From NCBI GenBank assembly GCA_907165135.1, contig OU015569.1, forward strand, positions 6,634,001 to 6,698,000: a DNA stretch of 64,000 nucleotides, given 5' to 3'. The notes beneath the pieces were generated by a model, which was not told the DNA's origin, ran no database searches, and saw only the letters and a program-made list of their open reading frames with translations. Shown one piece after another: positions 11,714 through 25,000 of this stretch; the first letter of the stretch is position 1; each line of letters opens with the position of its first letter. The DNA is from Oikopleura dioica (taxonomy: Eukaryota; Chordata; Appendicularia; Copelata; Oikopleuridae). A program made the position numbers and the translations under genes.

Positions 11714-14700
11714 ATGGAAGGAAATGATGATTTCTTGGGAGATATGCCGTCGATGCCCGACATGGAGGTAAGATACAGATTACAGAGCGGGCTACGGGTA
11801 GTTAGTTCTTTTCAGAACTTCAACATGGAGAGTTTCGATATGAATATGGACTTCAATATGGACGACTTTCCAGAGATGCCTTCGTTCAACGACAGTTTCA
11901 ACTTGGAAGACTTCGAAGGAGGCGACATGACCGCTGATCTTCAGAATTTCGAGGACATGAATTCAGATGGTAAGTCCAAAAACTGCCCATAAAAATAATG
12001 CGTATAAGAGTCTGAGGCAGGGCTGGTAAATTCGCGTCCTAAAATCTGTCGAAAATTTTTAGTGCACTAAAATTAGTGCGCGAATTTATTTTGTCGAGAC
12101 TTTAGTGACTTTCGCGTCTCTTTCGCGTGTGTCTCGAAAAGTGTCGAAAATAAGGGCTGCTGATTGGCCCGCCAATGAGCGCGGGCTCTTTAATTCTAAA
12201 GAATACGTAAGTTTGAGAATATCAAACTTCGCTTATATTAGAAATTCAAAAAGTTTGGTTTCAATCAAGTGGATTGGGTAATTAAGGGCGTGAATTTTAA
12301 TATGAAGTCAAAAAAGACTTTGTCAATTCATTTGTTAATTTTCTTTATAAATATAAAGTAACAAATATAGCCTATATTATATAGGGAAAAATACAATTCA
12401 ACTTTTGTTTGCAACTCTTTTTGTGCTGGATTTGAATGATAAGCTTAGACTTTTAGCCTAAGATAAGCTTTCTTAGGGAGGTCTTCTCCCTAATTTTTTT
12501 TATTGAAGGGCCATCCGCAGCTTGTTATTCCTGCTTTTTCCCTTTCTTGTCAATCTTCTTCTTGTCATTGTTTGACTAATTTCAGTGTCCTCAAAAGTCT
12601 GCAGCTGGAGGAGCCTTGTGCGAATTGTTGATATAATTCTATATTTAAAAAATCAAATTTATTCTATAATTCAGAAGGGAGATCTTCTCCCAAGTTCATG
12701 CTTACCTTGTAATTCAGAAAGCAGATTTCCTCCCAATACATTTTACTCAAAAAACTTACATTGCTATATGATAGAAACTCGGTGTTCCAAGCCTTTGTCA
12801 AGCCCCTTAAATTAAAAAAATCAAGGAACTGGGCTGAGACGGCCCGAAGGGCTGTCAAGCCCATTAAATTAAAAAATCAAGGAAGTAAGCGTGAATTTAG
12901 GAGGAGACCTCCCTTCTAAATTATCAAATAAATATGATTCTATGAATAAAGATACTGAATAGAGATACTGAGAAGAGCTCTTAAGACCACGAAAATAGAA
13001 CGTATCAGTCAAGGCTGCTCTAGCTTCAGAGACTGTTGAGGAGAAGTTGTCGGACAACGACAAGAAGAAGGGCAAAAAATGAAGAAAAGCAGGAAGATCC
13101 AGCTGCTGATGGCCCTGCGATAAAAAAATTAGGGAGAGGACCTCCCTAGGCTAGGGACCCTAGCAAAGCTTATCTTACCTCATCATTTAACTCGACAAAA
13201 AGAATTTCCAACAAAAGTTGACTTTTATTCTTTTCAACTTATTTGTTACTAAATAAGTAATTTCTTTAAAATTAAATTGTGTCATATTTACGATGCATTG
13301 ATTTTTATATATCTAGCAGTTTCAGTTTGAAGAAATTCTTCCCTGATCAAAATCGTCTTCCATGAAACTATCATCCGGGAAGAGCCTATTGGATGATGAA
13401 AAAGAGCCTCTTTTTTCGCGTCTTTAGTGCTAATCAGCTCTCGAAAAGTCACTAATTTCCCCAAGAGGAAAAATTAGTGTCATTTTAGTGCACTAAAGGC
13501 GCGAAAGACGCGAAAATGTCTCCAAAAAAAAATTAGTGCGCTAATTTTTTTTTCTTCGAGAGAAAATAGTGCGCTAATTTACCAGCCCTGGTCTGAGGGT
13601 GAAACAGGATTTGAAGAAGAGGATGTTTCGCAGGAAGGCGCTTCCCAAGAGGAGGATGAAGAAATTCATGATGAAGAAAATTTCGAGAGCGAAGATGCGA
13701 GCGATGAATCCATGACCCCTCAAGAGTACGACAACGATGAGAACGGAGGCGAGGGAGACGGAGAGAATAATTGTGCATCGAGTGGAAAATTTCCGGAAGA
13801 CTCGGACGAACTCGACAAGGAGTTAATCAAAAAGAATGAGGAGTTACTCCTTGCTCAATCTCGAAGAAAGAAATCTGGCATCGATCTTCTTCCATTGCGT
13901 GATCCAGAGAGCACCGACTCATCCCAAGAAACGTAAGATTTCTACGGAAGAAATACTCTAATTTAAGGTATTTTTAGAATGATGAGACCACGAAAGTCAA
14001 ACCTCAAGAAAGGAAAAGCAGAAAATAAGACACGGAAAAGTGTGGAGTTCGCAACCCCGATTGAAAAAGTGTCGCGGATCGAGTCCCGAAAGTCCGTGGG
14101 CAGCAAGAAGAAATATGATCGAAGACTCGTAGACGAGGAGGATGAGCCATTCGTCAAGGAAATTAAGGAGTTTCTGAGTATGTCGGAAATGTTTTTAAGC
14201 TCTAACTATAATATTTAGACAAGCCGCGATCGCAAAGCAACCTTGATGTTTTGCGCCATCGACGAGTTCAACAAGGCATGGCTTTTTCAGATGCATTCAT
14301 AACATCCCAATCTACTATATAATTCTTGTCTCCGAAAAAAAGCCTTGAAAGGAATGATTGAAAATTTCCATTCTAAAGCATCAAGACTTGACACAAAAAA
14401 GATGGTTGCAAACACTTCTAAAAAAACAGAAGTTCGAAAAACGATGATCAACTTGGGAAAAACTCAAGGAAAGGATATCTCTTCGCTTTTGTTTTATAAA
14501 CAAAAATAAAGATAAAAGGGATATCCTTAAGAAGGAGAGACAGTGGCTAAAGTCGCCGGGCTCGAACCTTTTCAGAATAAGGCGAAAGCATCAGTCCGAA
14601 AACTTGAACAGCGGTGGGAAAATGAGAATGAAAATTTCGATCATCTTCGAAAGCAACTGCCCAGCGCTATGACCGTTCGTCAGAGCCAAGTTTCGCTGAG

Positions 14701-14897
14701 GATTTCTGTCGCTGGCAAAAATCTGATTCTTGAGCAGATGCGAGAAGCATGGATCAAGAAGAGAGAGGATCACCAACGAAGAAAGGTAAGGCAAGTTATA
14801 ATCAGTATTATTTTTAAATCTGCATTTTTAGTTGAAAGTCAGGGAGCAGATCAAATCAGCCATGACGATGCTCAAACAACTCGGAGCGAAGAACTGA
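11714..14897 (+). CDS. Acidic-then-basic protein with C-terminal helices, interrupted by a transposon
   Basis: Exons: 11714-11767, 11816-11969, a first piece from 12009, then 13598-13932 (or from 13563), 13978-14177, 14219-14275, 14343-14468, 14532-14785 and 14832-14897, giving roughly 400 aa. The N-terminus is very acidic and Met/Phe/Asp-rich (for example NMDFNMDDFPEMP). The middle is Glu/Asp-rich, then comes a Lys/Arg/Ser-rich stretch (RKSVEFATPIEKVSR) and C-terminal helical segments (VRKLEQRWENENENF). The intron after 14275 would be GC-AG and the one after 14468 GA-AG; both keep frame. If the GC-AG intron is not used, the gene ends at 14322 and a separate small gene starts at 14354. A polyadenylation signal lies at 14968. 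Family not recognised. Confidence 0.55.
12010..12017. repeat. Left 8-bp target-site duplication
   Basis: GTCTGAGG, repeated exactly at 13591-13598 on the other side of the element. Length and exactness fit hAT transposition. Confidence 0.9.
12018..13590. mobile_element. Non-autonomous hAT-like element with foldback arms
   Basis: The 1573-bp element begins CAGGGCTGGTAAATT and ends with the exact reverse complement, flanked by the 8-bp duplication GTCTGAGG. CAGGG termini and 8-bp duplications are diagnostic of the hAT superfamily. Subterminal motifs recur near both ends (TTAGTGCACTAA, TTAGTGCGC, CGCGAAAGACGCG-like), as is common for transposase binding sites. The internal halves are also related as imperfect inverted repeats: around 12,340-12,600 and, inverted, 13,030-13,270 both carry AGTAACAAATA, TCAACTTTTGTT, TAAGATAAGC, the AGGGAGGTC/CTCCC block and CTTCTTCTTGTC. 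No transposase frame is present, so it would need a transposase supplied from elsewhere. Confidence 0.9.
13591..13598. repeat. Right 8-bp target-site duplication
   Basis: Second copy of GTCTGAGG. It contains an AG followed by G, so it could serve as the 3' splice site that removes the element. Confidence 0.9.
14469..14531 (+). other. Palindromic 63-nt GA-AG intron
   Basis: The inferred intron is almost a perfect hairpin: AAGGATATC near its start pairs with GATATCCTT near its end, and the internal arms (CTTTTGTTTTAT and ATAAACAAAAATAAAG) also pair. Removing it with a GA donor and AG acceptor restores the frame between two coding exons (phase 1). The palindrome looks like a short inverted-repeat insertion that has become an intron. 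Confidence 0.55.
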
Positions 14898-14967
14898 AGA
14901 AGAGACAATGTTTCTGCCTCACTTTCCTTTTTGATCTCCTAGATGAATTCCATTTTTTATTCCAATT

Positions 14968-14973
14968 AATAAA
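14968..14973 (+). terminator. Polyadenylation signal
   Basis: AATAAA, 71 nt after the stop codon at 14897, in an AT-rich 3' end. It would serve the last gene of the putative operon. Confidence 0.6.
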
Positions 14974-15236
14974 CAATTGTACTCTTTATGGGTTTTTTAA
15001 ATCTAGATTTATTTAATTTTGATAATATTACTAGACAGTCAAGTCGACTTATAAAGTCGGAAGAAAGTAAGAAAGGAAAAGATAGATAGAAAAGAAAATA
15101 GTAGTAGAGAGAAGAATATGATAGAGGTTTAAAAGATATACAAAAGCTTTGTGAGGAAAAGACATAAGAGATAGAAAGAGAAAGTATATAAGAGAAACAG
15201 AATGTGTAAAAGTGGAATTAGAGACGTGCACTTTCC

Positions 15237-16459
<1,223 letters not shown>

Positions 16460-16583
16460 TTTTGCAAATTTTTTTGAAAAAACTTGAAAGTTTAAAGTTT
16501 ATATTCAGCAAATCGAAGCTGGATGATCGTTTTTCCTAGAAGATGCATTTAAATACAATCAAGGTGTGAACTCTTTGGCATCA

Positions 16584-16593
16584 CCATATAAGG
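16584..16593. promoter_or_regulatory. CArG box (SRF site) upstream of actin
   Basis: CCATATAAGG matches CC(A/T)6GG exactly and lies 125 bp upstream of the actin start codon. A TATTTAAA element, as read on the minus strand, lies between it and the gene near 16550 and could act as the TATA box. CArG boxes bound by serum response factor are classic elements of muscle actin promoters. Confidence 0.7.
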
Positions 16594-16799
16594 TCATCTG
16601 TTTCAACATGCCTAATAGCGGCACAGCGTCAGCCTAGAATAACTTATCACTTCAAACGATATTTCCGAAAAAGGCAACTGACACTTAGCAGAAAATAATC
16701 GGGAGAACCTTTCAAAAATGATTAATAAGGATCATATAGCACCATTTCAAATTCAAATTGAAAGTCTGTGTCATTTTTAATAAAAGGCTTGAAAATTGG

Positions 16800-17100
16800 T
16801 CAAAATTTTATCTCGCTTAGCTTGTTAAAATTTAACATGGTGGTGGCGTCATCATGGGCCTGTTTGAGGTTGTCTGGAGAATCGATTAGGAACGTTCGGA
16901 GTGTGGACGCGACTTTTCTATAATCGACATTTTGGCGAGTAAAGAAGCTCCTGAAAAGTTCATGAATCAGTTCTTCCACTTGATCTTTCAGCGAGAATGC
17001 CAGATATCTGAGTAAGACGAGCTTCTGCGAATTAGTGCCATCGACATTTATCAAGGCACCAACCAGGAGGGAATCGATTTGATCCGTTTGTTCATCGTTG
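16800..17100 (-). CDS. Partial unknown helical protein, C-terminal exon
   Basis: An open frame of about 95 codons ends at 16800 and reads like a folded helical protein (LLRYLAFSLKDQVEELIHEL, then RKVASTLRTFLIDSPDNL). It has no in-frame ATG at its 5' end, so upstream exons must lie further right on the minus strand, but I could not identify them in 17,100-17,700. It may be a gene fragment. Family not recognised. Confidence 0.35.
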
Positions 17101-17916
17101 CGATTTGAGTGAATCGAACTTGTTGAAAGCCATTATAATTTATATTTATATAACAAAAATTATCGCGATTTCAGAATGTGCTCGATATTTTATCCTACCT
17201 AATTTTGTATTACTTCTAAAAATCACGCTTCTTCTGAAAAGAGACACACGTCGCAAGTTGCGAATTGATTCGTCGTCAAAATCACCAAGCGGTTTGGGCT
17301 ATGCAACTGGACAACCCGCTGTCAATGACCTTTACCTTGTTAGTTTCTAATCGAGGCTCGGGAATCGGTGACATTCCAATGCAACCTCTGACATCATCGA
17401 ATTGCTTCTTTATTCCTATGCTCGTTCTATAATTTGAAGAACTGTTTTGTGTCCATAATTTGTAGTAAAGATCATATTATTCAATCAATTTTTATTAACA
17501 ATGCAAGTTTAACGATAAACCAGTATCAGATGAAGAAATTAAATTGAGACAATACTGAAGCTTAGTATTTTTTAAGGGTTCGAGCGTGATAAAGGTCATA
17601 AAAATAATTCAGCGTTTCTAACTGTTTGATAGATATCCTAGTTTATTATAATTAAAGTGAAATCAGCACAATACAGAGAAAAATGTAACAAATGGTTTAG
17701 TCGAATCTAATGCAGACGTGACGGGATGATGAATTTCTAACTTTCCTTGCAGTTTTTGTCCGCCACCACCACTATCCGGCGCCGCCAGAGAGCCATGCAA
17801 ATTTCAATCTCTCCCGTGCGAATAAAAAGCTGAAGCATAGCTGCAAATACCATAGACACTTCTTCTCGACTCGAATTAAGAGACGAGATAGCAGAGAACA
17901 TCAACCTTCGATCACT

Positions 17917-18736
17917 ATGAAACTTTTTGCTTTGTTTACCGTTGCTCTTGCCCAGGAAGGTGCTCCGGGCGATGGATCCCGAGCTATGTCTCTCGATAAG
18001 AAGATCAGCAACGCTAAAGTCAAGTGTAACTACTACATGGAGAAGGCTCTCGTTTGCAACCCACCAAGCTCGAAGATCTCCAAGTACAATCATCGAATCG
18101 AGAAGGTCCTCCTCGATGCCAAGTTCCACCTTGAGAGTGGAAAATGCGACAAGAATGCACCAGTACCAGGCCCTTATTCACGAAAACGACGACAGGCCGG
18201 AGACGACCTTTTCTCCGCGGATGAAGAGTTCACTGCTCTCGAGCAAGAGATTGAACAATTCGGCGGAAAGGGAAAATACGGATCCATGGCCAACCCAGAT
18301 CAACTCGAGAGACTCAAGGGTGTCTGCGAAAAGGTAGGGCCGATTGATTAGTGAATAGTATCATGATCTAATGCGTTTTGTTCGATAACGGAAATCTTAT
18401 GAAATATTGTAGTTCGCTAACGCTTCTTTGGCTGACGATTCTCTCGCTGATTGCCCTAAACTCGGAGCCTGGCAGAAACGAATGGCTCACTTGCTCCTTG
18501 ATTTGGACAGAATGGAGGCTGTTTGTGTGAAACAAGAGAGTGCCGCAACTGGCGGTGGAAGCTACCCTACTCAGCCACCAACCACTGAGGATCCATATGC
18601 CATGGAGACAACCACTGCTCTCTATACTGATGGCTACCCAACCACTACAAGCTACTACCCGACAACAACCACCACTACCACCACCAAGTACGTGGGCAAC
18701 AAAAATAAGAACAAGAAAAACAAAAAGAAGAACTAA
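17917..18736 (+). CDS. Secreted Thr-rich and Lys/Asn-tailed protein, possible house (oikosin-like) protein
   Basis: Exons 17917-18333 and 18413-18736 (GT-AG, phase 0) give 246 aa. A short signal peptide (MKLFALFTVALA) is followed by a Cys-containing helical domain, a dibasic RKRR site that a furin-type protease could cut, a second Cys-containing segment, then a Thr/Tyr/Pro tract and an Asn/Lys tail. A TATA-like AATAAAAA at 17820-17827 lies about 95 nt upstream of the ATG, and AATAAA at about 18807 follows. Codon choice is as biased as in actin, suggesting strong expression. Secreted, lineage-specific and highly expressed proteins in larvaceans are often house components; that role is inference. 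Confidence 0.75.
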
Positions 18737-19056
18737 TTCATCTACCCTGCAAAAAATGTATGAAACAATCAAATAATAGCGATAATGTTCATCAAAGATA
18801 TTGCTTAATAAATGCCAATCATCTAACACAGTGAAACTCAGTTTTGTAATTTATTGTGTATTCAAAATATCCTTATGTCAGTTTGAACTTTTAAAAGGTG
18901 AAGATAAATGAGGGAAAATAGTTAAAAATAAGTGAATATAATCGAAAGGAGGTAAAACTTCTTCCTTGTCTGGTAAAAGTTAGCAGGCAGTTATTTGTCA
19001 TTGCATCTAGTCATCAATTCCATCCTAAAAAGTGTTCAGGTCACTAATTATTTTGG

Positions 19057-22000
19057 CTAGTTTACCTCTAATTCGGCATCTCTCTTTTTCAGATAATTCA
19101 GCGCAGCTCTAGCAGCGGAAGCCTTTGCAGCTTTATGATTTCTACCGGCCCCGGCAAACCTTCCCTTATTGTTTGCGATATGTACAGTCACTCGATACTT
19201 TCCATCAGCACGTTTTTCAGGTGCCGAGAACTTGGCCGTTTCCGGTTCGAGTTCGAGCAATTCACGGATCGGTGATCGTGGCGGGTTGATGGAGTACTTG
19301 TCGATGTACTTTTGCAACATCGGCCGGTATACCTTGATGGAATTCAATAAAAATGCGTTCTTTTATTTTCTTCGCTTACCCCCCAGACGGCGTCAAGACT
19401 CATTCCAGAGTCGAGGTAAATTGCGCCGGCAACAGACTCGTAAATGTCACCCAACACTTTTGGAACCTCGATGTCTTCTGAATCTTCCGACTCTTCTCCT
19501 TCATCGGCTTCTTCCTCTAATCTTATTTTTTTAAGATGTGCTTCCATTCCTTCTACATCTTCTCGTGACTCGCAGTAGAGGACATAGTCACGGATAACGT
19601 TGTGTAGATCCGGAGTCAGTGCATACAAGAATTTGTGGTACGTAAACTGAGGATATATTAAACAGAGGATTTAGCGATTTTTACCTTGACGGCAAGGGCA
19701 GCGAAAATATTATTGTTGACTAAAGCAGCTCGAAGATCCGTGAGTTCTCCAGGACTAAACCTCCTTGTTGGATGATCGAAAAGATGTCTGGTGATCAAGA
19801 AGTCGAGAACTGCGTCACCAAGAAATTCAAGTCGTTGGTAGCAGTTAGTCACCTTCAGTATGTTTAAAAGCTGTCTAGACTCTAGAAAAGAGAATATACC
19901 TGGTTGTATTGATAACTGGCATGCGTGAGGGATTGGAGAAGGTATCCCTTATTTTTGAAAGTGTAGCCGATTTTCTTCTCGAAAAGGTGGTAATTCTTTG
20001 TTAGCTTTTCGAGAGCCTGCAGCCTCTGCATTTTTTCCAATTGTGTGCAAGTTTTCAGATGAAAAGGTTCAATCGGCGGCGCAAGGGTGAGAAAAGGAGG
20101 TAGTGGTTTTCCTGTTTCGGGTTCGCAGCACTAACTTTGTTAAACTATGTATATAAAAAATAATTTTACCGATGAGGGAAGTACGATGAGTCCCATATGA
20201 CATAGGAATTGTTGTGTTGCTGGTATTCCAGTCGCTTTCAAGTACGCGCCAATAAGAGCCTCCATGCAATCTGCTATGGATTTATCAGTTAGATATTGCT
20301 CGGAGTAGTGATTGTAAATAAGAGGTTCTTCGGTGTTGATAGGTCTTCCTTTGGTATCAAGTGGTTTCCAGACAGAAATGTCGAATTCATCGCCTGGAAT
20401 CTGTTTTTTGCGGTCAAGGAAGCTCATAAGTTGATTTGATGAGCCGCGCAACATCTCATCGACCATAGTGATGTCTTCGCCGTCAAAATCGTCGGCTGAT
20501 TCAGTACTGCTCTGCTCTTCTTCTAAGTCTCGCGGACGTTCACCTTCGCATTTTTCGAACTCGAAATCGTTCTCATCGTCAGACTCATCGCTTTCTTCCA
20601 ACGCGGCTTGATCTTTATTGAAATAGCCTGGCGGTAACCAATTTCCGCCTGTGTCGTTTTGCATGAACTGCTCGGCTACCATGCGGCCAGGGATGTCGTT
20701 GTAGACACCCAAGCGAAAGAGATTGCGGTTGGAAACTTTTTCGATCGAAGGAATGAAAGCTGACCTTCGTGTTGATGTTCATATTTACAATAAAGATAGC
20801 AGGTGACAGCGTACTTGAGGAAGCAATCACCAAGCATTTCTAACCGCTCAAGATTAAAACCGTCGGAAGATTTGGATAGAGTCAGCGTTTGGAGAATTTG
20901 ATCCGGGGTGGGGCCTACATCTTCCACATTGTGCAGACCAATTGTTTTTGGAACTTCAAGAAGAGGAATATCGTCGTCCGTCTCCTCGATAACTGTAGGT
21001 TGCTCGAGCAATTGCAAGATCTGGTTTTCAATTGTAGTTTCTGCTTGCTCGTCATGCACAATTTCTTCAATTTCGTCAAGGGTGTTGATCTCCCTTGAAT
21101 CGATTTCCTTCTGCTTCTGCTCGAGCTGAGTATCGCTAAGAACTTTGGTGTCAAAGTTTGGCGGCAAGGGTGGACCAAACTTTTCATCTGAAAGCTCTCT
21201 TTTGATTACCGGCGCTTGCAAAAACACATAGTCTCCGTCTTCAACGAAACCACTTTCTTCAACTTCCTTATTTTCGGTGGGATTCTCTGCCGGGTTTTCC
21301 GTGGGATTTTCTGTCGGGTTTTCCGTGGTATTTGCTATGGAATCACCGACTTCATCAGGCAATTCAAGGGTGCCTTCTAACTCGGTGAAAACAGGCGTGC
21401 GAGCTCCGATTTTCTGATTACAGCCGTTCTGGAGCAAGTATGTCGACAGTTCAGTGTTTCTTTCGATTGCAGTAAAGGGAAATTCGAGATGCGTTGTTTC
21501 CACCTCGATCTCATCTTCTTCCCATTGCTTCTGATCGTAATACGGGTAGTTTTTAGGCAATGTAGGTTGTTTACAGAACGGCTCTGAGTTAGGAATATCT
21601 TTGGGGTCCTCCCAGTCGAGTTGTAGATGAGGGAAGGACATACCAATAGGAGGAATGATTAGACCAACTTTAGTTTGTCGGGAGATTCGCCTTCGCAAGT
21701 CTTCAGCTGCGAGTAGACACGAGACGCGATGAAGAATGGATGGAAGACAGACTGCTTTCCGCCAGAGTGATGCCGGCACTGGGTGAACATCGAGAATCTC
21801 AGGTATAAGGTATTGACGATTCGCCTTATCTTCGTACTTCTGACGCTTCTTTTCGAGAGCTGACGCGGGTAACGCGCGTCCTTTCTGAGTAACGAAACGG
21901 GGCGTCAGAAGATTTAATCGACAATCAGTGTGGTCCACGTCGAGAAGTGGTTGACGCTCGTTCGTCAGAACCAGAGACCAGCGTTGCATGTAGTACTGAC

Positions 22001-25000
22001 GGAAGCTTTCGTAATCATCAGCAGGAAATGCTGAATCAGGATCCATGTCGTATTGAATCTCAGCCACGTAGAATCGATTTTGAGTTGGCGCGTCGTGTCT
22101 TCGGTAACTGCAAATAACCACAGAATCTTGATATTCATTCTTAGAGAAGATAAAGGGATCATCTTCGGAGTAAATGTTCACACGCCTTTCTGCATCAGCG
22201 GCTTCTGATGCGAGAACGCGGCCGGCGATAGACTCAGTCAAGTAGTCCCAGTCGATTTGCCAGTCGAGTCCGCTTGTGCAATCCATCGGAGCAATCAAAT
22301 AAGGACAGGGAGATTTGTCTGGGTTGAATTGCACGACTCCACCGGGTCGCTCGATTCTGATAACGTCTTTGTCGAGTTTTTAAATGTATGTATTAGAATT
22401 ATTTAGAAACTACGTAATAAAGGAGGGTTGAACTCTGCCTTGGATGATGTATTGATGGAAAGACTTTATTACCTCCAGCTGGATAGCAGAGAAGCAAACT
22501 TGTTGATAGATTGGTTCTAAATAGACTCCTTCTTCTCCGGACCGGTCAAATATTGAAAAGCCCGGAATCGTGTGTGGAATAGGCTTAGAAGTGATGATCG
22601 CGAAGGACTGAGAACTATCTTCAGGACGATGAAGTTTGCGTCCACGATAGTTATACTTGTCTGCAAGTCCCTGGCGGTAAAACATCGAAATGCGGTAGAC
22701 ATAGCACTCTCCTTCCGGAACAGGAAGGGCACTGTCACCTTGGCCAACTTTCGGTTTCGCCCGCAAGCATCTTGGAATATGTCGTGGGTACTTCTGTCGC
22801 CTCTTTGGGCCGCCTTCTTGGCCAGGTGGAGGCTTTCTTTTTCGATTGAGAGGATTTGGGAAGGGATCGATCTCAAACTTGTACTTTTCAATTTCTTTGC
22901 CGGTGTGGAAAAGAAAATCATCGAGTTCGCCAACAATACGGAGCTTCGTACACGCTACAAAGGCCGCCGAACGCTTAGACAACTCAGCAGTTTCTTGAGG
23001 ATGTCCGATGACGATACCTCTGAGGTGGGAATTGTTAGGAAGAACGAGAGAAGTTTGGAATTTTCCGTCGGCCAGTTGAAGCGTCTTGCGTAATACTGAC
23101 AACTGAGTGAAACTGTCACAAGGCAGTCTTTAGGAGAGATCCGATATTTATTTTCTAATAATACTTCTAAGTTTCGAATAACAATGATCAAAAAATGCTC
23201 GACATAGAGCATTTACTCGAACATAAACAAATTGACCTCTTTCCTGTTGCAGTATTTGTTTAGTAGACTCAGTGAATTTTGCATGGTGATTTTGATTTGA
23301 GGACGAGTTTTTCGGCGCCATCCTTCTGGATGGATCAGATTCTCAGGTTCATCCTCTGGTTCCAAGTAGTCGGGCTCGACAGCACCGATTTCTTCTTTCC
23401 GATAATCCTTCGGCATATCCTCAAATATATGACTCACATCAAGGTCCAAACAGAGCTCTGCGGGGCCAGCTTCTTCAGCCAATGAAGATCTGTGCTTCAG
23501 GTATTCTTCAAGTGTCTTGAACTCTTCGAGCAGTTTGCAGAATCGCAGTTTTTCGTCTTTGTTAATCAAAATCCCATAGAGCGCGTCATTTTGCTGCGAT
23601 AATAGTCGCTTCCCACCGTCATAGCGCAGATATGAGCCAGGTGGGTCAAATCGAAGGACAAGATTGCACTTTGGAATATCGAAATGGCGATGTTTTTCGT
23701 TCTCTGTCTCTGCTTGCGCGATAAGAATGTTTGCCTCCCGTGTTCGAAATTTATGGAGCGCTTCTTCTTGCTTTTTTTTCTCTTCTGCGAGATCTTCATC
23801 GTCGTTTTGAACGTTTGGATTGTCGATCTTTGCCAATTGGCATAGAGCCTTAATTTCAATTGAAGAAAATCAAGATCATTTCGGCAAGTACCTGACAGGA
23901 AACGTGGCATAAGTCAGGGTCAGCCCTCGCAGCGTCTTTCATGATCTTGCCTAAGTACTTCGCGACAGGTCTTTCGTTAACGAGAACACATCCCCAAAGA
24001 CGGTTAGTGAAAGGTGTGGGACCAGGGCTATCATCTGAACCGGCATCATCTTGATCGTTACACTGATCATTGTGCCAACTAACATAGTTGGCGTCGTCGC
24101 GATCGTTGTATTGGCTTGAAGCTTGAGTTTTTTTCCAGATTACCAAATTAAGATCATTACCTGTCCGGGTTTCGCTGCTTGACCTCTGGCTTGTATTCAC
24201 GGAGAACATCCATCAGGCGAGCGACCTTTGTAGTGACGAAATCTCGGGAGAAGCCAGAAACGCGCATGGTTTCGTCGCAGAGGACGTAGACTTTGCGCAG
24301 CGCAGTCATGAGAAGCTCGAGACCGATGATGTGATTGTAACGAGTTTCTTGCTTTGTGCGCCGCTGTAGGTAACGGATGTTTGTCTGATAGAAACGATAA
24401 AGCGCCCATGGGCCTAACTGTTCAAGCAAAAGCTTCGCTTCTGTGAGAAATGCGATCGGTATGGCCATCGGATCATTGTCATAATCGCGTTCGTCCTCTT
24501 CGGCGACGTAAGTTGAGCAATCACTGTCCTCCGAAGAATCACTTGAAGAATCAGAAACTGATTCAGGATACTCAATCACTTCATGAGTTAGTTGCATATT
24601 GAGTGTTGTGTACTCCTTCGAAGATACTTCGTCCAGTTGGAGATTATACTGTCTGGCCTGTTCTTCTACGTACTCTCGCTCGGCAGTTTCGATTGCTTCC
24701 AGCTCACTTTCGGTGTATTCAGTTCCTTCGAATTCGCGTTCAACGGTCTCCCTATCGCCGTAGTCGGGAGTTACATAGGTCGTCAAGGATGAAGTAGAGG
24801 CTTCAGCGTCTTCATCGAATTTCGTCTCCATCGCATTTTGCCGCCGCTGAGCCGCGGAAAGTTTAACTCTTTCGATTATCTCTTGATGTTTCCTTCTATA
24901 GTATGCTTCTTCGTCAGTCATGCGCTCTTCAACGCTGCTTTCGGAATCTTGGACTGCCGACATATTTTGATGAAGCTGAGCTTGCGGGATCGATTCAGAA

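Noticed and set aside
22572-23093. A 173-codon plus-strand frame
   Set aside because: Antisense to conserved Dicer coding sequence, with no splice structure or family match.
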